The notes beneath the pieces were generated by a model. The model saw only the letters and a list, made by a program, of their open reading frames with translations. It did no database searches and had not been told where the DNA came from. The position numbers and the translations under genes are program-made. Shown piece after piece: positions 1 to 8,449 of a stretch of 64,000 nucleotides of DNA; positions within the stretch are counted from its first letter, which is position 1; the number at the start of each line of letters is the position of its first letter. This DNA comes from Phyllobacterium sp. 21LDTY02-6. Lineage in GTDB: Bacteria; Pseudomonadota; Alphaproteobacteria; Rhizobiales; Rhizobiaceae. The DNA is taken from the NCBI RefSeq assembly GCF_023554255.2, contig NZ_JAMJWD020000005.1, forward strand, positions 348,110-412,109, written 5' to 3'.

Positions 1-948
1 CACCTCCAGACCGGCAGCGTCGATAAGCGTGGGCGCAACGTCGACCGTCGAAAAAAGCGCGCGCACCTGGCCGCCTGCCTCGAAACCCGGGCCGATGATC
101 ATGGTCGGCACACGGACCGCACTTTCGTGGCAAGAGCGCTTGTACTCATTGTTGCGGGTCTTGAAATGGCAGGCGTGGTCGGAGGTGAACATGACAATTG
201 TATCGTCCAGCATGTCGAGGCTCTTCAGCGCGTCGATGAGACGTCCGAATGCCTCGTCAAGGCGCTTGACCATCCCATAGTACCCGCCGAGGTGCCAGGT
301 GCTAGTTCCCTTGAGCGTTGCGAGATCCGGCGGCGTCCAAAGCCTGCCATCCATGGCTTCGCGATAGCCATCAGGGGCGGGATAGGCGTCGGTATGGTTC
401 TGGTGGTGAGGTTCGAGAAACGACACGAAGAGAAATAATGGGTCGTTCTGATGATCGTCGCAATAGCGGATGGCCGCATCGGTCAATGCATCGACTCGAT
501 AGCCCGGCAGCTTCTTCTTTTGGTCGTCGACATCGTAAACGACCGTATCGTAAGCATCCGAAGTGAATTCTAGTAGGTTGGCGGCGAGCCAGCTGTGATA
601 GCCGCCACGCTCGCTTTTCGGCACGGGATCGGAACCGCCAAGGTGCCACTTGCCGATATAGCCGGTCTTGTATCCGTTGCGCGCAAATACTTTTGCAATC
701 GTCTCGGCATCATCGGCAAGTGGAATGCCATTCCGAAAGACGCCCGTCTGCGTCGCGAACTGCCCGGTCTGCATCGATGAGCGTGCCGGCCCGCAGAGTG
801 GCTGGCTGGTGAAAGAGTTGAAGAGATGCGTGCCCTGCATCGCAAGACGGTCGAAGTTCGGCGTCAGGCCCATGGGATTTCCATGCACGCCAGTGGTGTC
901 GTGGCGCTGCTGATCGGTGAAGAAAACGATGACGTTTGGTCGACGCAT
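1..948 (-). CDS. Sulfatase, 3' end cut by window edge
   Basis: This is a type I sulfatase or phosphonate monoesterase of the alkaline phosphatase superfamily. The reading frame stays open from ATG at 948 to base 1, giving 316 residues with the C-terminus missing. The formylglycine motif LCGPARSS puts the modifiable Cys at residue 52. The N-terminus has the metal-site strand (VIVFFTDQQR) and then TPNFDRLA, and a TSDHAC segment near residue 280 supplies further metal ligands. CGPAR rather than CxPSR resembles the rhizobial phosphonate monoester hydrolase/arylsulfatase group. There is no signal peptide, so it should act in the cytoplasm. GGAGG precedes the start. It lies 48 bp downstream of the LysR gene on the same strand and may be cotranscribed with it. 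The exact substrate is unknown. Confidence 0.9.
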   Translation of the reverse strand, partial: MRRPNVIVFFTDQQRHDTTGVHGNPMGLTPNFDRLAMQGTHLFNSFTSQPLCGPARSSMQTGQFATQTGVFRNGIPLADDAETIAKVFARNGYKTGYIGKWHLGGSDPVPKSERGGYHSWLAANLLEFTSDAYDTVVYDVDDQKKKLPGYRVDALTDAAIRYCDDHQNDPLFLFVSFLEPHHQNHTDAYPAPDGYREAMDGRLWTPPDLATLKGTSTWHLGGYYGMVKRLDEAFGRLIDALKSLDMLDDTIVMFTSDHACHFKTRNNEYKRSCHESAVRVPTMIIGPGFEAGGQVRALFSTVDVAPTLIDAAGLEV

Positions 949-996
949 TTGGTGCCTCCATGTGTGGTGGCGGCGACTGTAGGTAATTGAAGCGCC

Positions 997-1935
997 TTAT
1001 GGAAATGACTTCACGAGTCCACGCCCATAACTTCCGGGAATGGCAGCAGCCTCCGTCGTCAGGCGGGGGAGTAGATCGAGCGCTCGCCGCATGATCGGAT
1101 AATCCCGGGACGATCCTCTGAACCAGGCGCCTGAACCGAAACGCCAGATCGGCGGAGAAAGATGTAGAGGCACCAGGCCGAACTCCTCGGCGACATTTGA
1201 CAGGCTCCGGGGTGCAAGTACCAGTTTGTTCGATCCGGATACGATCCGGAAGCTTGCAGCAAGTGCCTCCACCTCCATGGAGATGTGCGGCGGCGGCAAA
1301 CACCATTCGCGGAAATAACCTGCCATTCTGGAGATGATTGCATCGTCACGACTATAGATCACCCATCGGCGATCGCTGAGGTCGGTTGGCTTGATCTGCT
1401 CAATATTCGCCAGCCGGTCGGACTTCCAGCAATATGGCACAATTTCGACCTGCATGATTTCGGCGGTCTCGATCCCTTCGGGAGGGCTGTCATGGATCGC
1501 TCCGAGCATGAGATCGACCTCGCCCGCAATCAGTCGTGGGAGGGTCAGTGTCGCGACGTTGAAATCGAGCCTGAGTTTTGTGTCCGGGAATTCCTCGCTC
1601 AGGATGTGGGTGAGATCGGGAGCGATCTCCATGTGATAGGCAGCGCCTGCTTCGATGGAAAAATGTGGCAGCATGCCTGTGGCCATCGATCGGATCTCTT
1701 CTCGCGATTGTCGATAGTGCACTTCAATCCGCCGCGCACGCTCGCGAAGCTTCGCACCGGCGCGGGTGAGATTCATGCCACGCGATGTTCGCTCGAAAAG
1801 CGGCGCTTCGTAATCGCGCTCCAGACGTTTGATGAGTTTGGTGAGTGCCGGTTGGGTCAAGCCCACACGGGTGGCAGCAGACGTCAAGTTGCCTTCCTCG
1901 GCTACCACAAGAAATGCAAGCAACGTGCGATCCAC
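997..1935 (-). CDS. LysR-family transcriptional regulator
   Basis: A 312-residue LysR-type regulator. The N-terminal winged helix-turn-helix (about residues 1-60) carries the family pattern FLVVAEEGNLTSAATRVGLT followed by QPALTKLIKRLE. The rest is the periplasmic-binding-like effector domain with the usual GEVDLMLG segment near residue 140. It is divergent from the sugar-type ABC importer and sulfatase pair starting at 2091, and upstream of the sulfatase at 948. That makes it the probable regulator of the whole sulfatase locus. A T-N11-A dyad at 1982-2006, 47 bp upstream of its start, fits its operator. The inducer is unknown; an imported sulfated compound is inferred from context. Confidence 0.93.
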   Translation of the reverse strand: MDRTLLAFLVVAEEGNLTSAATRVGLTQPALTKLIKRLERDYEAPLFERTSRGMNLTRAGAKLRERARRIEVHYRQSREEIRSMATGMLPHFSIEAGAAYHMEIAPDLTHILSEEFPDTKLRLDFNVATLTLPRLIAGEVDLMLGAIHDSPPEGIETAEIMQVEIVPYCWKSDRLANIEQIKPTDLSDRRWVIYSRDDAIISRMAGYFREWCLPPPHISMEVEALAASFRIVSGSNKLVLAPRSLSNVAEEFGLVPLHLSPPIWRFGSGAWFRGSSRDYPIMRRALDLLPRLTTEAAAIPGSYGRGLVKSFP

Positions 1936-1981
1936 GATATTCCTCCCAGTTATTGCTGGCCTAAGATGTCATTTAAACTGG

Positions 1982-2006
1982 ATGAAATCAGCATCAGTCA
2001 TTTCAT
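1982..2006. promoter_or_regulatory. Candidate LysR operator (T-N11-A dyad)
   Basis: The sequence reads ATGAAAT, 11 bases, then ATTTCAT. The 7-bp arms are perfect and the spacing gives the classic T-N11-A LysR box. It sits between the divergent lysR start (1935) and the solute-binding-protein start (2091), where an autoregulatory and activating site would be expected. This is a sequence match only. Confidence 0.6.
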
Positions 2007-2090
2007 ATGAGGGCCACGGAATAGAAAAGCCTTCCTTTATCACGGCCAAACTTGTCGCTTACTGTTGCCACCTTTACCACGGAGGAAATC

Positions 2091-3446
2091 ATGAAGTTGA
2101 AAGCGCTTGCCCTCCTTCTGGCCGCTGGGACGGTGATAGCCTGGGCACACCAGGCAATTGCAGAGGACAGTTTTCTCGATGTCGGAGAGCAAGAGCCGAT
2201 CACGATCCTGATCAATGCGTCACCCTGGTACAAGGGTTTCGAAAACGTCGTCGCCCTTTATGAGGAGCAGACCGGCAACAAGGTTGATCTGGAAGTGACG
2301 CCATTCGACGGAATGCTGGAGAAAGCTCGCTCGGCCGTCCACGCCGGAGACACCAGTCCCTACGATCTTGTGAATATCAATGGAACATCTACCGTCGAAT
2401 TCTACAAAGGCGGCTTCCTTGAGCCGCTGAACGAGATCGATCCACAATTCCAGGTGCCAAAGGAAGTCTATTCGTTTGGTGACAGCGGCTGCTGGGATGA
2501 GGCGAAAGAGTTTCGCACTTGCTCCACCGGCAAGCTCATGGGCTACTCGCCCAATGGAAATGTGCAGCTCTTCTATTATCGGGCCGATGTGTTGAAGGAA
2601 AAGGGACTTGAGGTTCCCGTAACGTTCGATGACGTTCTTACCAACTGCAAGGTCTTGCAGAATCCGCCGGAGACTTATGGCTATCTGCAGCGGGGCGAGA
2701 AGGGTGACTCCATCTATTACGATTTCATGGCCTATCTCTTGTCCTATGGCGGCTCAATCGAGAAGGATGCTGCAACCGGCGACTATACGGTGACGGTGAA
2801 CAGCCCAGAGGTCAAAGCTGCCCTCGACAAGTTTATCGAAGTTTCCAGGTCCTGCGGCCCTCAGAATTTTGCTTCGCTTGGACAAGGTGATCTCATTCAG
2901 CTCATGCAGACCGGCAAGGGACAGCAAGCGCATGCCGTCGTAGCCGCTTTCCCGAACTTCGACGATCCCCAGAAGTCCGCCGTAGTCGGCAAAATCAATG
3001 CTGCCGTGCTGCCAAAAGCGAAGGCCGATGGCGAGCCAGGTGTTGCAATCGGCAACTGGGTCCTGGCTGTTCCGAAAAATGTCTCAGATGATGGGAAGAA
3101 AGGCGCCATCGCCTTCTCGAAATGGTTCCTCACCTACAAGGCCCAATATGCTTACGCCGAGGGGGGCGGCATTCCAGTTCGCGAGGACGTATTCATATCC
3201 GACCTCAAGGACAAGCCCCAATTTCGCTGGATGCCTGCTTATCAGCAGGAGATCAAATACGGCAAGCAGTTGCTCGGTTACTCGGAAGGTCCTGCCGTTA
3301 ATCAGGCGCTCGGCCTGAGATTGAACCAGGCGCTGATCGGCGAACTCTCATCCGCGGCCGCACTGAACCAGGCTGCCAGGGACATCGAAGCCATCTTCAA
3401 GAAGGGTGGCCGCAAGACCGGTCAGATCGCGCCACTCGCCGAATAA
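2091..3446 (+). CDS. ABC importer solute-binding protein, family 1
   Basis: A 451-residue extracellular solute-binding protein of the carbohydrate (MalE/UgpB) family. ATG at 2091 follows GGAGGAAATC and opens a typical Sec signal peptide (MKLKALALLLAAGTVIAWAH, predicted cleavage after AIA); an upstream in-frame start at 2052 would bury the signal. The mature part has the family's INASPWYKGFENVV strand near residue 40 and a GNWVLAVPKN segment near 320. Next come two permeases and two sulfatases in one operon, so it probably captures a sulfated sugar or another sulfate ester. No ATPase gene lies in the locus, so an MsmK/UgpC-type ATPase must be shared from elsewhere. Confidence 0.93.
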   Translation: MKLKALALLLAAGTVIAWAHQAIAEDSFLDVGEQEPITILINASPWYKGFENVVALYEEQTGNKVDLEVTPFDGMLEKARSAVHAGDTSPYDLVNINGTSTVEFYKGGFLEPLNEIDPQFQVPKEVYSFGDSGCWDEAKEFRTCSTGKLMGYSPNGNVQLFYYRADVLKEKGLEVPVTFDDVLTNCKVLQNPPETYGYLQRGEKGDSIYYDFMAYLLSYGGSIEKDAATGDYTVTVNSPEVKAALDKFIEVSRSCGPQNFASLGQGDLIQLMQTGKGQQAHAVVAAFPNFDDPQKSAVVGKINAAVLPKAKADGEPGVAIGNWVLAVPKNVSDDGKKGAIAFSKWFLTYKAQYAYAEGGGIPVREDVFISDLKDKPQFRWMPAYQQEIKYGKQLLGYSEGPAVNQALGLRLNQALIGELSSAAALNQAARDIEAIFKKGGRKTGQIAPLAE

Positions 3447-3492
3447 CCAAAAAGCGGCCGTTCGCCTGGGCGGACGGCTGCGGAACGCATCA

Positions 3493-4407
3493 ATGACCAC
3501 AGGTATCAAAAGAACCGGCTCTCTTTCTAATTTTGCCGATCGTCAATTCCATTGGCTGGCGCTTGCGCCAGCCTGTATCTTCCTCGTCCTGTTGACCGTC
3601 TATCCGGTGCTCGAACTGATCGCGATGGCGACGTCCACGATCACGTTCGAGCGGGCGAGGGAGATATGGCGATTCACGCCGGTGGAGAATTTTCGGCAGT
3701 TGTTGGATGATGACATATTCCGCATCGCTCTGAAAAACACCGTCGTCTTTGCCCTGGTAAGCGTGGTGATCGAAGTGTGCTTCGGTATTGGCCTTGCCAT
3801 CCTGGTCTCGTCGGCCGGCAAGGCGAAGGCTATCTTAAGAACGATCCTCATTATCCCGATTCTCATGCCGCCGGTCGCCATCGGTTCCATGTGGAAATTG
3901 ATGTACAGCCTGGACTTCGGCGTTTTGAACCAGGCAATCACGCTGATCGGCCTGCCCGCCGTCAACTGGCTTGGCTCGACGTCGCTGGCGCTGCTGTCCG
4001 TCGTTATCGTCGATGTATGGCATTGGACGCCCTTCGTCTTCCTCATCCTGCTCGCCGCTGTCGAAGCCATCCCGAACGACGTGATCGAAGCAGCGCGTAT
4101 CGACGGCGCGTCGAACCGCTCGATCGTTTTCCGTATCATCATTCCGCTGATCTGGCCGACGATCGTCGTTGCGTTGTTCTTCAGAACGATTCTTGCTTTC
4201 AAGGTGTTCGACCAGATTTTCCTCTTGACGTCCGGAGGGCCCGGCACATCAACGGAGGTCGTCAGCCTGCATCTCCACAAGGTCTATTTTCAGCAGAACG
4301 ACCTTGGATTCGGCTCCATGCTGTCGCTTGCCGTCATTGCCGCCACCGTTGCTTTCATCTGGGTCGCTTACCGCGCGGGCCGTTTCGTGAGGGCGAGAGA
4401 TGCTTGA
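3493..4407 (+). CDS. Sugar-type ABC permease (MalF/UgpA-like)
   Basis: A 304-residue inner-membrane permease with about six membrane helices; the first is LALAPACIFLVLLTVYPVLE near residues 25-45. The cytoplasmic EAA loop for ATPase contact is visible as EAARIDGASNRSIVFRIIIP near residue 205. ATG at 3493 gives the usual length; an in-frame start at 3406 would overlap the end of the binding-protein gene and add an uncharacteristic polar leader. It overlaps the next permease gene by 8 bp, indicating translational coupling. It forms the import channel with the 4400 product for the ligand of the 2091 product. Confidence 0.92.
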   Translation: MTTGIKRTGSLSNFADRQFHWLALAPACIFLVLLTVYPVLELIAMATSTITFERAREIWRFTPVENFRQLLDDDIFRIALKNTVVFALVSVVIEVCFGIGLAILVSSAGKAKAILRTILIIPILMPPVAIGSMWKLMYSLDFGVLNQAITLIGLPAVNWLGSTSLALLSVVIVDVWHWTPFVFLILLAAVEAIPNDVIEAARIDGASNRSIVFRIIIPLIWPTIVVALFFRTILAFKVFDQIFLLTSGGPGTSTEVVSLHLHKVYFQQNDLGFGSMLSLAVIAATVAFIWVAYRAGRFVRARDA

Positions 4408-5230
4408 TCTTCGCGGCCCGAGCCGCCTGGCCGCCTATTTGCTTCTCTCGTTAGGAGTCTTCGCGATCCTGGCCCCATTTCTCTGGGTGTTTCTACAGTC
4501 GCTGAAATATGAGATCGATATCCTTCAAGGTTCATGGATATTCAATCCAACCTCTTTCAACTATGCCGACGTGCTTTATTCACGCCGCTCGGACTTTCCG
4601 GAGAATGTCTATAACAGCCTGGTGGTGGCCTTCCTTTCCACTGTGGGCGTGCTCCTTATCGGAACACTTGCCGCTTATTCCCTTGTCCATTTCAAGTCGC
4701 GCGCGGCGATTTCACGCTTGCTCCTTGGCTGGACGCTCATCTTCAACATGATCCCGCCCTTGACGCTTGTCGGGCCGTGGTACCTGATCTTCAGGGAGCT
4801 TGGGCTCTCCGGCACCTTGACCGCGGTGGTGCTGACCCACATTGCCTTGAACCTGCCGATGACCGTCTGGATGATGATGGCTTATTTCCGCGAGATACCG
4901 CAGGAAATCGAAGAGGCAGCGCTGGTCGATGGTTGTACGCGTCCGGTGATCTTCATGCGCATTGCTTTGCCGTTGGCGGTTCCCGGATTGATCGCCGCCG
5001 GCGTGCTTGCCTTTGTCTTCTCGTGGAACGAGTTCTCGGTGGCGCTGACCCTGACCAGCCGCCACACTGCCACTGTTCCCGTTGCGATTTCCCGTTTCGC
5101 CCAGCAATACGAGGTCCAGTACGGCCAGATGGCGGCAGCCTCGATACTGTCGACGATACCGGCATTGATAATGATGTTCATTGGTCAACGTTTCATCGTG
5201 CGTGGGCTGACCGCCGGTGCGGTGAAGTAG
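4400..5230 (+). CDS. Sugar-type ABC permease (MalG/UgpE-like)
   Basis: A 276-residue second permease of the carbohydrate importer. A first membrane helix (residues 10-30, LLLSLGVFAILAPFLWVFLQ) is followed by five more. The EAA loop reads EEAALVDGCTRPVIFMRIAL near residue 175. Its start overlaps the upstream permease by 8 bp, and the first sulfatase follows 28 bp after its stop, so importer and sulfatases are almost certainly one transcript. It pairs with the 3493 product. No nucleotide-binding subunit follows, which is unusual for a full catabolic locus but common where one promiscuous ATPase serves several importers. Confidence 0.92.
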   Translation: MLDLRGPSRLAAYLLLSLGVFAILAPFLWVFLQSLKYEIDILQGSWIFNPTSFNYADVLYSRRSDFPENVYNSLVVAFLSTVGVLLIGTLAAYSLVHFKSRAAISRLLLGWTLIFNMIPPLTLVGPWYLIFRELGLSGTLTAVVLTHIALNLPMTVWMMMAYFREIPQEIEEAALVDGCTRPVIFMRIALPLAVPGLIAAGVLAFVFSWNEFSVALTLTSRHTATVPVAISRFAQQYEVQYGQMAAASILSTIPALIMMFIGQRFIVRGLTAGAVK

Positions 5231-5258
5231 CGCTCTTGATGCTTTGGAAGGTCAATCC

Positions 5259-6779
5259 ATGAAAACGGTTTTTGTCCTGTTCGATTCCCTCAATCGGCAC
5301 ATGCTCGGCGCCTATGGCGGCACCCGTATCCCGACGCCGAATTTCGATCGGCTCGCGGCGCGATCGAGCGTCTACGACAAGCATTATGTCGGCTCGCTGC
5401 CATGCATGCCGGCGCGCCGGGATCTGCTGACCGGACGGTTGACCTTCCTCCACCGTAGCTGGGGACCATTGGAGCCCTTCGACAACGCCTTCCCAGAGCT
5501 TCTTAAAACCAAGGGCGTTCACACGCACCTGATTACGGATCATTATCATTATTGGGAGGATGGTGGGGCGACATATCACAATCGCTATTCGACGTTCGAG
5601 TTCGTCCGCGGCCAGGAATCCGATCCGTGGAAGGCCATGGTACAACCGCATTGGGAGCGGCTCCGCGAGAAGTATCATGAGACGCAAACGGCAAGCGGGC
5701 CGATCAGCAAATACGGACCACACATCATCAATCGGGAGTTCATCAAGGAAGAGAAGGATTTCCCGTCGGTTCAGTGTTTTGCGCACGGGTTTGAGTTTCT
5801 CGATATGAACCGCGATGCCGATGACTGGCTGCTTCAGATAGAAACATTTGATCCCCACGAGCCCTTCTTTGCGCCTGAGCGGTTCAAGGAACTCTTCAAG
5901 ACCGGCTGGAACGGTCCCATCCGCGATTGGCCGCGATATGGACGCGTCGAGGAACTGCCAGAGGAGGCAGAGGAATTGCGCGCCAATTATTATGCCATCA
6001 TGTCGCTTTGCGACTTTCTTCTCGGACAATTGCTCGACTACTTCGATGAACACGGTCTGTGGAATGATACGTCCCTCGTTGTCACCACAGATCATGGCTT
6101 TCTCCTTGGAGAACATGATTTCTGGGCGAAGAACCGGATGAACATGTATGAGGAGATCGTTCATATTCCCTTGTTCATCCACGATGCAAGAAACCCCAGC
6201 ACACGCCGCGTCCAGCGCCTTACGCAGTCGATCGACGTCGGGCCGACCTTCCTTGATCTTCATGGGTTGAGCGCTCCCACAGAAGCTGAAGGCTATTCGC
6301 TGCTCAGCGATCAGGAGCGCGAGGCTGTTCTCTTCGGCTATTTCGGCGGGGCAGTGAATGTCACGGACGGCCGCTACACCTACCACCGTTTTCCCGAAGA
6401 TCTGGAGAACCAGGAAATCTTTCAATACACGTTGATGCCGAATCACATGAATGAGCGCTTCACGCCCGAAGAACTTGCTTCCTCCACGCTTACACCTCCT
6501 TTCGGTTGGACCAAACGGGTGCCCTTGCTGAAAGTACCCGTCACCAACCGCTCGCCCATGTATGCGAACTACGGACCCGGTGCGCTTCTGGAAAAGGAAA
6601 CGCGGCTTTACGACCTCGTATCGGATCCGGGTCAGGAGCGGGCGCTCGATGATCCGGCGATCGAGCGGCGTATGATTGCCCTGCTGGCGAGCCTCATGCG
6701 CAAAAACGAAGCGCCGAGCGAGGCCTTTGGCCGTCTCGGGCTGCCGTCCGGCGATGCAGCCGAACCGGATGTTGCCTGA
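5259..6779 (+). CDS. Cytoplasmic sulfatase, first of tandem pair
   Basis: A 506-residue type I sulfatase (alkaline phosphatase superfamily). The N-terminal metal strand is VFVLFDSLNRHMLGAYGG, with DS where many sulfatases have DD. The formylglycine site is SLPCMPARRDLLTGR with Cys49, and the distal metal site is TTDHGFLLGEHD near residue 285. It needs a formylglycine-generating enzyme, which is not in the window. There is no signal peptide, so it should act on an imported sulfate ester. ATG at 5259 follows GGAAGG. It is a clear paralogue of the next gene (shared CMPARRDL, HRSWGPLEPFDN and FDPHEPF blocks), and the two genes overlap at TGATG. The substrate is unknown; a phosphonate or phosphate ester cannot be excluded. 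Confidence 0.93.
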   Translation: MKTVFVLFDSLNRHMLGAYGGTRIPTPNFDRLAARSSVYDKHYVGSLPCMPARRDLLTGRLTFLHRSWGPLEPFDNAFPELLKTKGVHTHLITDHYHYWEDGGATYHNRYSTFEFVRGQESDPWKAMVQPHWERLREKYHETQTASGPISKYGPHIINREFIKEEKDFPSVQCFAHGFEFLDMNRDADDWLLQIETFDPHEPFFAPERFKELFKTGWNGPIRDWPRYGRVEELPEEAEELRANYYAIMSLCDFLLGQLLDYFDEHGLWNDTSLVVTTDHGFLLGEHDFWAKNRMNMYEEIVHIPLFIHDARNPSTRRVQRLTQSIDVGPTFLDLHGLSAPTEAEGYSLLSDQEREAVLFGYFGGAVNVTDGRYTYHRFPEDLENQEIFQYTLMPNHMNERFTPEELASSTLTPPFGWTKRVPLLKVPVTNRSPMYANYGPGALLEKETRLYDLVSDPGQERALDDPAIERRMIALLASLMRKNEAPSEAFGRLGLPSGDAAEPDVA

Positions 6780-8296
6780 TGCGCGCGATTTACGTTCTCT
6801 TCGATTCGCTCAATCGAACCGCCATGGGCTGCTATGGTTCCACGGCTGTCAAAACACCCAACTTCGACCGCTTCGCGGCACGAGCCGTAACGTTTGACAC
6901 TCATTTTGTGGGCAGCCTCCCTTGCATGCCGGCGCGACGCGATCTCCACACTGGGCGCCTCAATTTCATGCATCGAAGCTGGGGACCGCTTGAACCCTTT
7001 GATAATTCCTTTCCGGAACTGATGCGGGACCGCGGTATCCATACGCATCTGGTGACCGACCATCAGCATTATTTCGAAGACGGCGGCTCGACATACCACA
7101 ACAGGTTCAAGACCTGGGAGTTCATCCGCGGCCAGGAAGACGATCCGTGGAGAGCGATGGTGCAGCCACCTCTGGAGCGCTTCAAGGAGCGGTATTCTTC
7201 GCAGCACTATGATTTCGACGATCCGTGGAAGCGCCTGCAGAGCGTCATCAATAGGCAATCGCTTCTCACGGAGGATGATTATCCCGGGCCGAAATGTTTC
7301 AAGTCGGCGTTCGAATTCCTGGATATTAATCGTGAAGCCGACAACTGGTTTTTGATGCTCGAATGTTTCGATCCGCACGAGCCGTTTGCGGCGCCGGATC
7401 GGTTCAAGGAACAATACAGCACGGGCTGGAAAGGCGGTATCCTGGACTGGCCGAAATATGAGAAGGTGGCCGACAGTCCGGAAGAAATAGCGGAGATTCG
7501 CGCCAATTATGCCGCGCTCGTGTCGATGTGCGATGAGTATTTCGGGCGTTTGCTCGATTATTTCGATGAATACGACCTTTGGAAAGACACGGCCCTGATA
7601 CTGTCGACCGACCACGGCTTCCTGCTCTCCGAACATGATTGGTGGGGCAAGAATCGCATGCCCTATTATGCGGAGATTTCGAACATCCCGCTGATCGTCC
7701 ATCACCCCGATCACGCGGCCAGAGCAGGAGAGCGACGCAGATCGCTCACCCAGGCCACAGACCTGATGCCGACCTTCCTTGATCTCTTTGGGATACCGGT
7801 GCCGCCGGAGGTTCGTGGCTTCTCACTCCTGCCGCAGTTGGAGAGGGACATCAGCGTCCGGGACGTTGTGATATTTGGCGTGTTTGGAGGACCGATTGGC
7901 GCCAGCGACGGGCGATACACCTACTATCTCTATCCGGAGGACCTTTATGCGCCGGGACTTCACGAGTACACGCTCATGCCAATGCACATGACGTCCATGT
8001 TCACAGCTGCTGAGATGAAGACATCCGAGCTCCGCAGCGCATTCGATTTCACCAAGCAGATGCCGGTCCTGAGGATCGACGCATTGAGAGATGCTCGCCG
8101 AATCCCGAACAATGATCGCGTCGGATGGGCGCCGGATGTCGGAACGACATTGTACGATCTTCAGGCGGATGCAGCGCAATCCAGGCCCTTTCGGGATGTT
8201 GGGATCGAGAATCGCATCAGGGAGAGAATAAATCTGGCGCTGCGGCAGCATGATACGCCGGACGAGTACTACCGCCGCTACCGCCTAGCGAAATAG
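6779..8296 (+). CDS. Cytoplasmic sulfatase, second of tandem pair
   Basis: A 505-residue paralogue of the sulfatase at 5259, with the same architecture. VLFDSLNRTAMGCYG forms the first metal strand, SLPCMPARRDLHTGR holds the formylglycine Cys49, and STDHGFLLSEHDWWGKN is the distal metal site. Its ATG overlaps the upstream stop by one base, so the two are translationally coupled. The most variable blocks are the C-terminal third (about residues 370-470), which in this family shapes the substrate pocket. Two diverged copies in one operon suggest removal of two different sulfate groups from one imported molecule, or a broadened substrate range; that is inference. No signal peptide is present. 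Confidence 0.93.
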   Translation: MRAIYVLFDSLNRTAMGCYGSTAVKTPNFDRFAARAVTFDTHFVGSLPCMPARRDLHTGRLNFMHRSWGPLEPFDNSFPELMRDRGIHTHLVTDHQHYFEDGGSTYHNRFKTWEFIRGQEDDPWRAMVQPPLERFKERYSSQHYDFDDPWKRLQSVINRQSLLTEDDYPGPKCFKSAFEFLDINREADNWFLMLECFDPHEPFAAPDRFKEQYSTGWKGGILDWPKYEKVADSPEEIAEIRANYAALVSMCDEYFGRLLDYFDEYDLWKDTALILSTDHGFLLSEHDWWGKNRMPYYAEISNIPLIVHHPDHAARAGERRRSLTQATDLMPTFLDLFGIPVPPEVRGFSLLPQLERDISVRDVVIFGVFGGPIGASDGRYTYYLYPEDLYAPGLHEYTLMPMHMTSMFTAAEMKTSELRSAFDFTKQMPVLRIDALRDARRIPNNDRVGWAPDVGTTLYDLQADAAQSRPFRDVGIENRIRERINLALRQHDTPDEYYRRYRLAK

Positions 8297-8449
8297 CCCA
8301 GTGCCGTTTGGACGGTCTTGGACCTACGCCTGGATGGGTCAGGGTCTATCCTGGCGCTAACTTAGAATCCGGTTTTGTCCACACAAAGGCCGGCACGAGT
8401 CTATGATGACCATCGGCCCACTCATGACGAACAATTCTCGAACGTTCAT

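Noticed and set aside
5193..6446. Long minus-strand open frame (417 codons) opposite the first tandem sulfatase
   Set aside because: It is the antisense shadow of a gene with clear motifs; it has no ribosome site and no family resemblance. The same holds for 6632-7714.
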